64,000 nt of DNA from Catellatospora paridis (GCF_009720365.1 NZ_WBZD01000016.1:186001-250000); one strand, 5' to 3'. Shown: positions 53,003 through 61,685, counted from the stretch's first letter. Notes: generated by a model not told the origin, from the sequence alone. Program-made: numbers and translations.

Positions 53003-53605
53003 TCACGGCAGGGGCGGGAGCAGGACCGCGGTGAGGGGGGCGACGGTGGACTGGATCTCGTCGCCGACGCGGGCGAAGACCTGGTCGCCACGGCCCCACG
53101 GGTCGTCGAGATCGTCCTTGGCCTGGGCGGGCTCGCCGTTGCGGGCAGCGGCGACGGCCGCGACCAGGGCAACGCCGCGCTCGTACACGGCATCGGGGGT
53201 GCGGTCGGCGGCGGGCAGCGTCGACGGGTCGACGGCGGACAGCAGGCGGCCGAACTCGCCGAGCACGAAGGTGCGGTCCGCGGCGTCGGGTCGCAGCGCG
53301 ACCACGTAGTCGTACTGGTCGGCGGTCGCGGTCAGGATCAGGTCGGCCGCCTCGATGTGCTCCGCGCGCAGCTTGCGGGCGCTGAAGTCGTCGGGCGAGC
53401 CGCCGCGCGAGCGCACCTGGCGGGCCGCGGGCGGGTTCATCTCCTCGCCCTCGTGCCAGCCGCCGGTGCCGGCCGAGTGCGAGAGCACCAGATCGGCGCC
53501 CACCGGGCCGGCCTGCTCGGTGACCGCCAGCGCCAGCAGGCGCTCGGCCATCGGGGAGCGGCAGATGTTGCCCATGCACACGTGCAGGACGGTGAACGGG
53601 GCCAT
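53003..53605 (-). CDS. Low-molecular-weight protein tyrosine phosphatase-like protein
   Basis: A 200-residue protein beginning MAPFTVLHVCMGNICRSPMA, with the CX5R phosphatase loop (CMGNICR). The usual C-terminal DPW region is present as DDLDDPWGRGD with the general-acid aspartate. GGAGGAG lies 5 nt before the ATG, which overlaps the Sua5 stop by one base. In some bacteria such enzymes (Wzb/PtpA type) control exopolysaccharide export; here the partner is unknown. A frame open upstream is a shadow of the Sua5 gene. Confidence 0.88.
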   Translation of the reverse strand: MAPFTVLHVCMGNICRSPMAERLLALAVTEQAGPVGADLVLSHSAGTGGWHEGEEMNPPAARQVRSRGGSPDDFSARKLRAEHIEAADLILTATADQYDYVVALRPDAADRTFVLGEFGRLLSAVDPSTLPAADRTPDAVYERGVALVAAVAAARNGEPAQAKDDLDDPWGRGDQVFARVGDEIQSTVAPLTAVLLPPLP

Positions 53606-54255
53606 CACGACTCCTCCGGACCCTGGATGTCGTCGGCGACCTCGCGCAGCTGGTCGAGGCTGATCGCCCCGGCACGCAGCACGCGCGGCCGGTCGCCGGT
53701 GACGTCCACGATCGTCGACGGCACCGGGCTGGGGCACTCCCCCGCTTCCAGGTACACGCTGACCTTGTAGCTGAGCTGGTCGCGGGCCTGCTCGGCGGTG
53801 AGCGCGGCGGCCTGGCCGGTGAGGTTCGCCGAGGAGACGGCCATCGGGCCGGTCTTGCGCAGCACCTCCAGCGCGACGGGGTGCAGCGGCATGCGTACGG
53901 CCACCGTGCCGCCGGTCTCGCCGAGGTCCCACTGCAGGCTCGGCGCCTGCTCGACGACGATGGTCAGCGCGCCCGGCCAGAAGGCCTCGACCAGGTCACG
54001 GGCCACCGATGGCAGCCGCATCACCAGGCCGTCCAGGGTGTGCCGGGAGCCGACCAGCACCGGTGGCGGCATGTGCCGGCCCCGCCCCTTGGCGCTGAGC
54101 AGGTTGGTCACCGCCCAGGGCTTGAAGGCGTCGGCGCCGATGCCGTACACCGTGTCGGTCGGCAGGACCACAAGGTCGCCACTGGATACGGCGTCGATCG
54201 CGGCCTGGATCCCCCGGTCACGTTCGACGACGTTGCGGCAGTCGTAGAGCCTCAC
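53605..54255 (-). CDS. L-threonylcarbamoyladenylate synthase (Sua5/YrdC)
   Basis: A 216-residue YrdC-domain protein for t6A modification of tRNA. Seen are LVVLPTDTVYGIGADAF, AKGRGRHMPPPVLVGS, VEAFWPGALTIVVEQAPSLQ, TVAVRMPLHPVALEVLRKTG, PMAVSSANLTG and STIVDVTGDRPRVLRAG. The GTG at 54255 (VRLYDCRN) is preferred because the family begins this way and CAGACT lies 8 nt upstream; ATG 54273 would add six residues. Downstream of prmC on the same strand and joined to the phosphatase gene by TGATG. Confidence 0.93.
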   Translation of the reverse strand: MRLYDCRNVVERDRGIQAAIDAVSSGDLVVLPTDTVYGIGADAFKPWAVTNLLSAKGRGRHMPPPVLVGSRHTLDGLVMRLPSVARDLVEAFWPGALTIVVEQAPSLQWDLGETGGTVAVRMPLHPVALEVLRKTGPMAVSSANLTGQAAALTAEQARDQLSYKVSVYLEAGECPSPVPSTIVDVTGDRPRVLRAGAISLDQLREVADDIQGPEES

Positions 54256-54370
54256 GGTGAGCCAGTCTGTCATGCGCTGTTCGCATTCGGCACACACGGC
54301 TCCCACCCACCGGACAGCAGCGGTCGCCGAGGTCACGACGCAGGTCAACGGAGGCCCTCCGGGCCGACCC

Positions 54371-54456
54371 GTTAAGAAGGTGCCCTTCCTCTACGCGTAG
54401 CGATGTGCAGAGCTGCTGCTCGGCTCGCTGACGCGAGCCGACGATGCCCTTCCTTG
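54371..54456 (-). repeat. R1 repeat, copy D, interrupted by a 30-nt insert and overlapping the prmC 3' end
   Basis: On the plus strand the left part is GTTAAGAAGGTGCCCTTCC and TCTACGCGTAGCGATGTG, the right part CGACGATGCCCTTCCTTG as in copy C. Between them is an extra segment with its own hairpin CGGCTCG-CTGACG-CGAGCCG (54421-54440). Confidence 0.75.
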
Positions 54457-55266
54457 CTTCAGGGCGGTGGTGAAGCGGGGGCGGCCGGCCAGGTCGGGGT
54501 GGGTGGTGACGGCGTGCCAGCCGGTGAGGAGGGCGGCCATGGCTTCGGTATGGGTGTCGTCGTGCTCGATGCCGAGGCGGCCGCCGTCGCGGAGCACCTC
54601 GGCGGCGCGGGCGATGATCACGGGGATGAGGTCGAGGCCGTGCTCGCCGGAGAAGACCGCCTCGGCGGGGTCGTGCACGACCTCGGGGGGCACCGCCACG
54701 GACAGCGGCACGTAGGGCGGGTTGCACAGGACCAGGTCGGCCGGGGTGGGCAGCGCGACGTCGCGGACGTCGCCGGGGATCACCTCGACCTGTGTCCCGG
54801 CGACGTTGCGGCGCAGCCAGGGCAGGGCGTCGTCGCTGCGTTCGACGGCGTACACGGTCGCGTCGGGGCGGGCGTCGGCCAGCGCGACGGCCAGCGCGCC
54901 GGATCCGCTGCACAGGTCCAGGGCGACCGGTTCGGCCACCCCGCGCAGGGACTCGATCCCCCAGCGGGCCAGCAGCTCGGTCTCCGGACGCGGGATGAAC
55001 ACGCCGGGCCCGACCAGCAGCTCGCGGTCGAGGAACGGGGCGGTGCCGGTCAGGTGCTGCAACGGCACCCGCTCGGCGCGACGGCGTACCAGCTCGACCA
55101 GGGCCTCGGCCTGCGGCTCGGTGACGTCGTCGATCAGCAGGAGGCGGCCGCGGACGACCCCGAGCACGTGCGCGGCGAGCAGCTCCGCCTCGACCCGGGG
55201 CGAGTCGATCCCGGCCGCGGCGAGCCGGGCGGCGGCGGCGCGGAGCTGGGCGGAGAGCACGGGCAC
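54391..55266 (-). CDS. prmC: Peptide chain release factor N5-glutamine methyltransferase
   Basis: A 291-residue SAM-dependent methyltransferase that methylates the GGQ glutamine of release factors. Seen are the N-terminal helical domain (SPRVEAELLAAHVLGVVRGR), FIPRPETELLARWG, the SAM loop LDLCSGSGALAVALA, and the catalytic LVLCNPPYVPLS. The GTG start has TAGGTT 6 nt upstream (leaderless). The natural end would be near RPRFTTALKQ; the last 20 residues (GRASSARVSEPSSSSAHRYA) are translated from repeat R1 copy D. Its substrate gene prfA lies 3 kb away, beyond an ABC operon. Confidence 0.93.
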   Translation of the reverse strand: MPVLSAQLRAAAARLAAAGIDSPRVEAELLAAHVLGVVRGRLLLIDDVTEPQAEALVELVRRRAERVPLQHLTGTAPFLDRELLVGPGVFIPRPETELLARWGIESLRGVAEPVALDLCSGSGALAVALADARPDATVYAVERSDDALPWLRRNVAGTQVEVIPGDVRDVALPTPADLVLCNPPYVPLSVAVPPEVVHDPAEAVFSGEHGLDLIPVIIARAAEVLRDGGRLGIEHDDTHTEAMAALLTGWHAVTTHPDLAGRPRFTTALKQGRASSARVSEPSSSSAHRYA

Positions 55267-55336
55267 CCGCTCAACCTAGCGGCTTCGGCGAAGGAGCCGG
55301 CCGGGCCCCGCGCCGGGACGGTCGGCGAGAATCCGG

Positions 55337-55365
55337 TTGACCCCTCGGGAGCACGCTGAGATGGT
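55337..55365 (+). promoter_or_regulatory. Promoter of the ABC operon at 55372
   Basis: TTGACC (-35), a 17-nt spacer, GATGGT (-10), then 6 nt to the ATG: a near-consensus sigma-70-type promoter producing a leaderless mRNA. Confidence 0.7.
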
Positions 55366-55371
55366 CGGCCC

Positions 55372-56370
55372 ATGTCATTGGTGGAGGCCCGTGGGCTGAC
55401 GAAGATCTTCCGTCGGCCGGAGAAGGATCCGGGTCTTCGCGGCTCGCTGAAACATCTGGTGCAGCGGAGGTTCAAGGACTTCCGGGCGGTGGACGGCATC
55501 GACCTGTCCATCGAGGCGGGCGAATCGGTGGCGTACGTGGGGCCCAACGGCGCGGGCAAGTCGACGACGATCAAGCTGCTCACCGGCATCCTGGTGCCGA
55601 CCGCGGGCACGGTGCGGGTGGCCGGGGCCGAGCCGCACACCGACCGAATGGTCAACGCCCGCAACATCGGCGTGCTGTTCGGCCAGCGCACCCAGCTGTG
55701 GTGGGACCTGCCGGTCCGCGAGTCGCTGGCCCTGCTGCGCGACATGTACGACCTGAGCCCCGCCTTCTACAAGCAGCGCCTGGAACGCCTCGACGAGGTG
55801 CTCGGCCTCGCCGACCTGCTGCCCGTGGTGGCCCGCAAACTGTCGCTCGGCCAGCGCATGCGCGCCGACCTGGCCGCGGCACTGCTGCACCAGCCGAAGA
55901 TCGTCTACCTGGACGAGCCGACCATCGGGCTCGACATCTCGGTCAAGGACCGGGTCCGGCAGTTCCTGCGCGAGCTGCGCCAGGACGGCACCACGCTGAT
56001 GCTGACCACCCATGACCTGGGCGACATCGAGGACGTGTGCGAGCGGATCGTCATCATCGACGAGGGCCGCAAGATCTTCGACGGTCCGCTGGCGCAGATG
56101 AAGGACCGCTTCGCCCGGGTACGCCGGATGCACCTGCAGCTGGCCGAGCCGACCCCGGTCGAGAAGCTCGCCGAGCGGCTGCCCGACGTCGAGGTGATCG
56201 CGGGCGACAGCCCGACCGAGGTCACCGTCACCTTCGACCGGTTCACCCACACCGCCGGGCAGATCATCGCCGGGGTGCTGGACGTCGTCGAGGTCGGCGA
56301 ACTGCACCTGGACGAACCGGCCATCGAGGACGTGGTCCGCAAGGTCTACGCCGGGGAGCTGCTGCGATGA
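55372..56370 (+). CDS. ABC transporter ATP-binding protein
   Basis: A 332-residue ATPase: Walker A GPNGAGKSTTIKLLTG, signature LSLGQRMRADLA (the LSGGQ position reads LSLGQ, common in this subfamily), Walker B VYLDEPTIGLDISVKD, switch LTTHDLGDIED, then a C-terminal regulatory domain. The N-terminal insert FRRPEKDPGLRGSLKHLVQR is typical of ATPases that pair with DUF990-type (ABC2_membrane_6) permeases. The following two permease genes confirm it. Coupled by an R3 linker. Confidence 0.9.
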   Translation: MSLVEARGLTKIFRRPEKDPGLRGSLKHLVQRRFKDFRAVDGIDLSIEAGESVAYVGPNGAGKSTTIKLLTGILVPTAGTVRVAGAEPHTDRMVNARNIGVLFGQRTQLWWDLPVRESLALLRDMYDLSPAFYKQRLERLDEVLGLADLLPVVARKLSLGQRMRADLAAALLHQPKIVYLDEPTIGLDISVKDRVRQFLRELRQDGTTLMLTTHDLGDIEDVCERIVIIDEGRKIFDGPLAQMKDRFARVRRMHLQLAEPTPVEKLAERLPDVEVIAGDSPTEVTVTFDRFTHTAGQIIAGVLDVVEVGELHLDEPAIEDVVRKVYAGELLR

Positions 56371-56438
56371 GCGAGCGCAGCGAGCGAATCATGACCCCGG
56401 TCCATGCCGCCGACGAGCGCAGCGAGGAGAAGGCATGA
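56367..56438 (+). repeat. R3 linker repeat (72 nt, 23-codon mini-ORF)
   Basis: ATGA overlaps on both sides; the peptide begins MSERSERIM, has TPVHA in the centre and ends ADERSEEKA. Confidence 0.9.
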
Positions 56439-57220
56439 GGCCTTATCTGGGGCTGCTGCGGATGTCGACGCGACGCATCCTCACCTACCGGCTGAACTCG
56501 CTGATCCTGTGGATCGGTGGCGCGACCTTCCTCGCAGGCTCGCTCGCGGTGTGGCATGCACTGCTGTCTCAGGGCGCGATCGGCGGCTACGACTGGGACC
56601 AGATGAAGGCCTACCTGCTGGTGGGCTGGGCGACCGCGTCCATCGGCTCGGCGTACGGCGACTGGTGGATGGCCTCGCGCATCTTCGACGGCCACGTGGC
56701 CACCGACTTGACCAAGCCGCTGGACTACCAGTGGGCCCGGTTCAGCGAGCACATGGGCGGGCTGGCCACGGAGTTCATCGCGATCGCCATCGCGGCGACC
56801 GCGATCGTCACCTTCACCGGTGGGCTGGTGGTGCCCGGCCCGGGGCAGGCGCTGCTGTTCGCGGTGAGCTTCCTGCTGGTCGCGCCGCTGAAGTTCACCA
56901 TCGCGTACATCACCACGATGGCGTGCTTCTGGACGCAGAACTTCATGGGCGTCTCCTGGGCCAAGGACGCGGTCGTCACGCTGTTCTCCGGCGCGCTGAT
57001 CCCGCTGGCGCTGCTGCCGGCGTGGCTGGCGGGCCCGGCCGCGGTGCTGCCGTTCGCCAGCATCACCGCCACCCCCGCCGCGCTCTACCTGGGCCAGGCC
57101 ACCGGCTGGGAGGCGCTGCGGCTGCTGGCCGTGCAGGCCGCCTGGGTGCTGGTGCTGTGGTGGGGCGCCCGGCTCATCTGGCGGCGCGCACTGCGCGCCC
57201 TGACCGTCCACGGAGGCTGA
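56435..57220 (+). CDS. ABC-2 family permease (ABC2_membrane_6/DUF990-like), first subunit
   Basis: A 261-residue membrane protein with about six helices. It starts MRPYLGLLRMSTRRILTYRL, with the family motif GWATASIGSAYGDWWMASRI, then GHVATDLTKPLDYQWARF. The start overlaps the mini-ORF stop; the stop is 1 nt before the next permease GTG. It probably forms a heterodimeric channel with that permease. Confidence 0.85.
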   Translation: MRPYLGLLRMSTRRILTYRLNSLILWIGGATFLAGSLAVWHALLSQGAIGGYDWDQMKAYLLVGWATASIGSAYGDWWMASRIFDGHVATDLTKPLDYQWARFSEHMGGLATEFIAIAIAATAIVTFTGGLVVPGPGQALLFAVSFLLVAPLKFTIAYITTMACFWTQNFMGVSWAKDAVVTLFSGALIPLALLPAWLAGPAAVLPFASITATPAALYLGQATGWEALRLLAVQAAWVLVLWWGARLIWRRALRALTVHGG

Positions 57221-57221
57221 T

Positions 57222-58010
57222 GTGCGCCGCACGCTGCGGATCTACCGGCGCAGCCTGGGCGCTCACCTGCGCGCGGTGCTGGAGTACGAGGCCGACTTCT
57301 GGGTGCTCATCGTCGCCGGGCTGCTGTTCCAGGTGCTCAACCTGATTTTCCTCAGCGCCGTCTTCGCCCACGTGCCCGCTCTCAACGGCTGGTCGTACCC
57401 GGAGGCGGTGCTGCTCGCCGGAACCTACGGTTTCGTCAACGGCCTGGGCCCGCTCTTCTTCGAGGGCACCTGGCGGCTCGCCGGGAAGATCAACCACGGT
57501 GAGCTGGACTACCCGCTCACCCGGCCCGCTCCGGTGCTGGTCCAGGTGGTCAGCGGCGGGATCGGCCTGCACGGCGTCGGCGACCTCATCGGCGGCGGCG
57601 CGATGATCGGCTGGGGCCTGGCCCACTCCGACATCGACTGGAGCCCCGCCCGGATCGGCGGCGGACTGCTGCTCCTGGCCTCCAGCGCCACCATCCTGCT
57701 GTCGCTGATCGTGGTGGGCAACGCGGCGTCGTTCTGGGTCGGCGGCAACCACCCCGTCTTCGCGATGACCCTGATCCGCACCGGCGACATGGCCAAGTAC
57801 CCGCTCAGCATCTACGGCGTGGCGGTCCGCGCGACCTTCACCGTGCTGGTCCCGTACGCCTTCATCAGCTTCTTCCCCGCCTCCTGGCTGCTGGGCAAGG
57901 AATCCGCCTGGATCGGCCTGCTGACCCCGCTGGTCGCCCTCTACTGCGTCTACCTGGCCCGCCTCGTCTTCCGCCTGGGCCTGCGCCGCTACGACTCCGC
58001 CGGCCACTGA
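57222..58010 (+). CDS. ABC-2 family permease (ABC2_membrane_6/DUF990-like), second subunit
   Basis: A 262-residue permease homologous in layout to the preceding one: TLRIYRRSLGAHLRAVLEYE before helix 1, NGLGPLFFEGTWRLAGKINH, GELDYPLTRPAPVLVQVVSG, and GGNHPVFAMTLIRTGDMAKY before the last helices. GGAGG lies 5 nt before the GTG. Export substrate unknown. Confidence 0.85.
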   Translation: MRRTLRIYRRSLGAHLRAVLEYEADFWVLIVAGLLFQVLNLIFLSAVFAHVPALNGWSYPEAVLLAGTYGFVNGLGPLFFEGTWRLAGKINHGELDYPLTRPAPVLVQVVSGGIGLHGVGDLIGGGAMIGWGLAHSDIDWSPARIGGGLLLLASSATILLSLIVVGNAASFWVGGNHPVFAMTLIRTGDMAKYPLSIYGVAVRATFTVLVPYAFISFFPASWLLGKESAWIGLLTPLVALYCVYLARLVFRLGLRRYDSAGH

Positions 58011-58028
58011 CCCACGGCTCCCCCGTGT

Positions 58029-58053
58029 CCCGCGAGATCTTCGGGATCGCGGG
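58029..58053. terminator. Short hairpin between converging genes
   Basis: CCCGCGA pairs with TCGCGGG across an 11-nt loop, between the ABC operon end and the prfA stop. Confidence 0.4.
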
Positions 58054-59142
58054 TCAGGAGCGGGAGAGTTCGGTCTCGCCGGCGAGGCGGGCGGTGCGGT
58101 CGGCGGTGGTGAGGGCTTCGAGGACGCCGTCCATGTCGCCGCCGATGGCGAGGTCGAGGTTGTAGGCGGTGTAGCCGATGCGGTGATCGGTGATGCGGTT
58201 CTGGGGGTAGTTGTAGGTGCGGATGCGCTCGCTGCGGTCGACGGTGCGGATCTGCGCCTTGCGGGCGTCGGCGGCGGCCGCCTGGGCCTGCTCCTCGGCC
58301 AGCTGGGCGAGTTTGGCGCGCAGCATGCGCATCGCCTTGTCCTTGTTCTGCAGCTGGGAGCGCTCGTTCTGGCAGGTCACCACCGTGCCGGTGGGGATGT
58401 GCGTGATGCGCACGGCCGAGTCGGTGGTGTTGACGGACTGGCCGCCCGCGCCCTGGGAGCGGTAGACGTCGATCCGCAGGTCGCCGGTGTCGATCTCGAC
58501 CTCGGTGTCCTCGGCCTCGGGCATGACCAGCACGCCCGCGGCGGAGGTGTGGATGCGGCCCTGGGACTCGGTGGCGGGGACGCGCTGCACGCGGTGCACG
58601 CCGCCCTCCCACTTCAGCCGGGACCAGACGCCGTTGCCGCCGTCGGGCACGCCGCGGGTCTTGATCGCGACCGAGACGTCCTTGACGCCGCCGAGGTCGG
58701 AGTCCTGCGAGTCGAGGACCTCGGTGATCCAGCCGCGGCGCTCGGCGTAGCGCAGGTACATGCGCAGTAGGTCGCCCGCGAACAGCGCCGACTCCTCGCC
58801 GCCCTCGCCGGACTTGATCTCCAGGATCACGTCCTTGGCGTCGTTGGGGTCCCGCGGCGCGAGCAGCTCGGCGAGCTTCTCCTCCAGCTCCGGCAGGCGC
58901 TGCTCCATGGCTGCCGCCTCGGCCGCGAAGTCCGGGTCGACCGCGGCCAGCTCGTGCGCGGCCGCCAGATCGGCCCGCGCCGCGTCCAGCTCGTGCGCCG
59001 TCTTGTGGATCGGGGTGAGCTCGGCGAAGCGCCGGCCGACCTTGCGTGCGGCGGCCTGGTCGGCGTGGATCGACGGATCCGCCAGCCGCGCCTCCAGCTC
59101 CGCGTACTCGGCCAGCAGCGCGGTGAGCCGTTCGTTACTCAT
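58054..59142 (-). CDS. prfA: Peptide chain release factor 1
   Basis: A 362-residue RF1. The stop-codon recognition tripeptide is PAT in [18 protein letters not shown], marking RF1 (UAA/UAG), and the peptidyl-hydrolysis motif is [14 protein letters not shown], whose glutamine is methylated by PrmC. The ATG at 59142 (MSNERL) has GAGGAT upstream. Preceded by rpmE on the same strand with a terminator in between. Confidence 0.97.
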   Translation of the reverse strand: MSNERLTALLAEYAELEARLADPSIHADQAAARKVGRRFAELTPIHKTAHELDAARADLAAAHELAAVDPDFAAEAAAMEQRLPELEEKLAELLAPRDPNDAKDVILEIKSGEGGEESALFAGDLLRMYLRYAERRGWITEVLDSQDSDLGGVKDVSVAIKTRGVPDGGNGVWSRLKWEGGVHRVQRVPATESQGRIHTSAAGVLVMPEAEDTEVEIDTGDLRIDVYRSQGAGGQSVNTTDSAVRITHIPTGTVVTCQNERSQLQNKDKAMRMLRAKLAQLAEEQAQAAAADARKAQIRTVDRSERIRTYNYPQNRITDHRIGYTAYNLDLAIGGDMDGVLEALTTADRTARLAGETELSRS

Positions 59143-59185
59143 GTCCGAATCCTCACTCGACAGCGGTAGGACCTGCAACAGCACA

Positions 59186-59215
59186 ACGCCCGCCCCGTGT
59201 GCACGGAGCGGGCGT
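59186..59215 (-). terminator. Hairpin terminator after rpmE
   Basis: ACGCCCGCCCCGTG pairs with CACGGAGCGGGCGT (one wobble) around TG, 11 nt past the rpmE stop and 44 nt before prfA, so prfA needs its own promoter or read-through. Confidence 0.8.
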
Positions 59216-59226
59216 CGTCACGACAG

Positions 59227-59451
59227 CTACTTGGCGTCCTTCTTGGCGACCTTGGCGTACTTGGCCTGGAACTTGGCCACCCGGCCGGCCGTGTCCATGA
59301 CGCGCTGCTTGCCCGTGTAGAACGGGTGGCAGGCGCTGCAGGTCTCAGCGTGGATCGAACCGCCCTTGGCGGTGCTGCGGGTGGTGAAGGTGCTGCCACA
59401 GGAGCAGGTGACGGTGGTCTCGTTGTACTGCGGGTGAATACCGGACTTCAT
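59227..59451 (-). CDS. rpmE: 50S ribosomal protein L31
   Basis: A 74-residue zinc-containing (C+) L31: [20 protein letters not shown], then [20 protein letters not shown]. Two cysteine pairs (CSC and CSAC) can bind zinc, so this is the zinc-replete form rather than the cysteine-free paralogue. AAAGGA lies about 10 nt before the ATG at 59451. Confidence 0.96.
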   Translation of the reverse strand: MKSGIHPQYNETTVTCSCGSTFTTRSTAKGGSIHAETCSACHPFYTGKQRVMDTAGRVAKFQAKYAKVAKKDAK

Positions 59452-59621
59452 AGTCACGGTCCTTTCGTTTTCATGGGCGCTGGGTCGCTGTCAACACCGC
59501 CGGACGCTCGTCCGGACGGCTCGGGCGTGAACCAGTCCCGGTGGCCGACTGACCAGTATGCCATCCACCTCGTTCGCGATCTTCAGCGGCTAACTCGGCT
59601 GCGTTTCGCGAGGAAGTCTCG

Positions 59622-59627
59622 TAGCGT
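59622..59627 (+). promoter_or_regulatory. -10 box of the RNA-repair operon
   Basis: TAGCGT is followed by 8 nt and ATG at 59636; no Shine-Dalgarno sequence. Region 59452-59621 otherwise holds only the rpmE leader. Confidence 0.45.
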
Positions 59628-59635
59628 CACCGGCC

Positions 59636-60727
59636 ATGTCCCCCACCACAACAACGACCCTCGCCGCTGTCTTCCCGCCCGGTGCGCTGGACCGCGCCAT
59701 GGCCGAGGGCCTCGTCCGCGCGCAGGTACACCCGGAGCTGCCGCTCACGATCTACAACTACACGGAGAAGTGCACCTACGCGAACCTGTGGGACGAGGTG
59801 ACGCTCGCGTGCCGTGGGTTGATCAGTGATGCCGGTGGGACGGTGCTGGCGCGGCCGCTGGTGAAGTTCTTCAACCACGGGCAGCCGGGCGCGGCCGTGA
59901 TCGGGCTGGACGAGCCGGTGGTGGTGACCGACAAGGCCGACGGCTCGCTGGGCATCGTCTACCCGACGCCGGACGGCCCGGCCGTGGCCACCCGCGGCTC
60001 GTTCGCCTCGGACCAGGCCCGCCACGCGACGGCGCTGCTGCGCGAGCGCTACCCGCACTGGACGCCGCCCGCGGGGCTGACCGTGCTCGTGGAGATCATC
60101 TACCCGGGCAACCGGATCGTGGTCGACTACGGAGGCATGAACGACCTGATGCTGCTCGGCGCGGTGGAGATCGCGACGGGGCGCTCGTTCCCGCCGGGCG
60201 CGGTGGCCGACTGGCCGGGTCCGATGGTGGAGACGTTCACGTACCCGACGTTCGAGCAGGCGCTGACCGCGCCCGCCCGGCCCGGCCGCGAGGGCCTGGT
60301 CGTGCACGCGCCGGCCGCCGACGTCCGTGTGAAGATCAAGTACGAGGAGTACGTGCACCTGCACCGCATCGTCACCGGTCTGAGCGCCCGTGGCGTCTGG
60401 GCGGCACTCGGCGAGGGCGCGACGGTCGCCGAGATCGCCGAGCCGCTGCCCGACGAGTTCCACGGCTGGGTCACCGAGCTGGCCGCCCGCCTCACCACCG
60501 GCCTGGCCGAGCTGGAGAAGCAGGTCGCCCAGGCACACGACGAGATCATGGAAGGGCTGCCCGACGGCTGGACGCGCAAGGACTACGCCATGGTCGCGGG
60601 CCGGCACCCGCTGCGCGGCTACCTGTTCGCGCACCTGGACGGCAAGCCGTACCGCCGCCAGCTCTGGGAGGAACTGAAGCCCGACGGCGACGAGCGACCG
60701 CACGGCCGTACCTTCGACGACGAATGA
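59636..60727 (+). CDS. T4 RNA ligase 1-like (Rnl1) ATP-dependent RNA ligase
   Basis: A 363-residue protein close in length to T4 Rnl1 (374). The adenylylated lysine is Lys100 in VVTDKADGSLG (motif I KxDG; T4 uses Lys99 in KEDG). Other matches are NYTEKCTYANLWDEVTLACR and GLISDAG upstream, the motif III region VLVEIIYPGNRIVVDYGGM, REGLVVHAP (motif IV) and VKIKYEEYVHLHRI (motif V). Rnl1 seals broken tRNA anticodon loops after kinase/phosphatase end healing; the next gene encodes exactly that enzyme. Probably leaderless. Confidence 0.9.
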   Translation: MSPTTTTTLAAVFPPGALDRAMAEGLVRAQVHPELPLTIYNYTEKCTYANLWDEVTLACRGLISDAGGTVLARPLVKFFNHGQPGAAVIGLDEPVVVTDKADGSLGIVYPTPDGPAVATRGSFASDQARHATALLRERYPHWTPPAGLTVLVEIIYPGNRIVVDYGGMNDLMLLGAVEIATGRSFPPGAVADWPGPMVETFTYPTFEQALTAPARPGREGLVVHAPAADVRVKIKYEEYVHLHRIVTGLSARGVWAALGEGATVAEIAEPLPDEFHGWVTELAARLTTGLAELEKQVAQAHDEIMEGLPDGWTRKDYAMVAGRHPLRGYLFAHLDGKPYRRQLWEELKPDGDERPHGRTFDDE

Positions 60728-60747
60728 CCACGACGGGAGTGAACGCG

Positions 60748-61629
60748 ATGCCCACCCTCACCATCACCCGCGGGCTGCCCGGCTCGGGCAAGACCACCTG
60801 GGCCAAGGAGCAGCCCGGCGTCCGGGTGAACCGCGACGACCTGCGGCGCATGCTGCACGGCGGCAACCTCGGTCAGGGCTGGGCGGAGCGGCAGGTCACC
60901 GTTGCGCAGCGGGCCCAGGTCGAGGCGCTGCTGAAGGCGGGCGCGGACGTGATCTGCGACGACACCAATCTGCGCGCCCGGGTCGTGCGCGAGCTGGCCG
61001 ACCTCGCGATCGACTGCGGCGCGTCGGTGGCCCTGCGCGACTTCACCGACGTGCCGCTGGCCGTCTGCCTGGAGCGCGACGCGGCCCGCCCCGAGGGCGA
61101 GCGGGTCGGCGCCGAGGTGATCGAGAGCATGCACGAGCGCTTTCTCACCGGCCGCCGGGAGCCGCTGGTGCTGCCCTCGCCCGGCCCGCGTCTGCTCTAC
61201 CAGCCGCGCCCGGACCTGCCCCGGGCGGTGCTGGTCGACCTCGACGGCACGGTCGCGCTGATGGGCGACCGCAGCCCGTACGACCACACCCGCGTCCACC
61301 TCGACCTGCCGCACCAGCCGGTGATCGACGCGGTCCGCGCCCTGCACGCCGCGGGCCACGCGATCGTCTACTGCTCCGGCCGCGTCGACGCCTGCCGCGA
61401 GTCCACCGCCGCCTGGCTGGACAAGCACGTCGGCGTGCCGTACGCGGCGCTGCTCATGCGGGCCACCGGCGACCAGCGCAAGGACTCCGTGGTCAAGCGC
61501 GAGATCTTCGAGAACCGGATCCGCGACGCCTGGTACGTCGTCGCCGTCCTGGACGACCGCAACCAGGTCGTCCGCATGTGGCGCGACCTCGGCCTCACCG
61601 TCTTCCAGGTCGCCGAGGGCAACTTCTGA
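60748..61629 (+). CDS. T4 PseT-like polynucleotide 5'-kinase/3'-phosphatase
   Basis: A 293-residue protein colinear with phage T4 PseT (301 residues). The kinase domain has GLPGSGKTTWAKEQ (Lys15/Thr16) and VNRDDLRRML; also DDTNLRARVV. The phosphatase domain is HAD-type: VLVDLDGTVAL with Asp164 and Asp166, then SPYDHTRV, IVYCSGR and GDQRKDSVVKREIF, ending NQVVRMWRDLGLTVFQVAEG as T4 ends. ATG 60748 has GGGAG upstream and mirrors T4; an in-frame ATG at 60724 overlaps the ligase stop (ATGA). It heals 2',3'-cyclic-phosphate and 5'-OH ends for the preceding ligase. Confidence 0.93.
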   Translation: MPTLTITRGLPGSGKTTWAKEQPGVRVNRDDLRRMLHGGNLGQGWAERQVTVAQRAQVEALLKAGADVICDDTNLRARVVRELADLAIDCGASVALRDFTDVPLAVCLERDAARPEGERVGAEVIESMHERFLTGRREPLVLPSPGPRLLYQPRPDLPRAVLVDLDGTVALMGDRSPYDHTRVHLDLPHQPVIDAVRALHAAGHAIVYCSGRVDACRESTAAWLDKHVGVPYAALLMRATGDQRKDSVVKREIFENRIRDAWYVVAVLDDRNQVVRMWRDLGLTVFQVAEGNF

Positions 61630-61632
61630 CCC

Positions 61633-61685
61633 GAAGGAAGGGCATCGTCACATTGCTATAGGTAATGGAAGGTGCCCTTCCTAAC
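61633..61685 (+). repeat. R1 repeat, copy C
   Basis: GAAGGAAGGGCATCGTCACA, centre TTGCTATAGGTAAT, GGAAGGTGCCCTTCCTAAC. It starts 4 nt after the kinase stop, so it can also act as a terminator hairpin. Confidence 0.85.
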
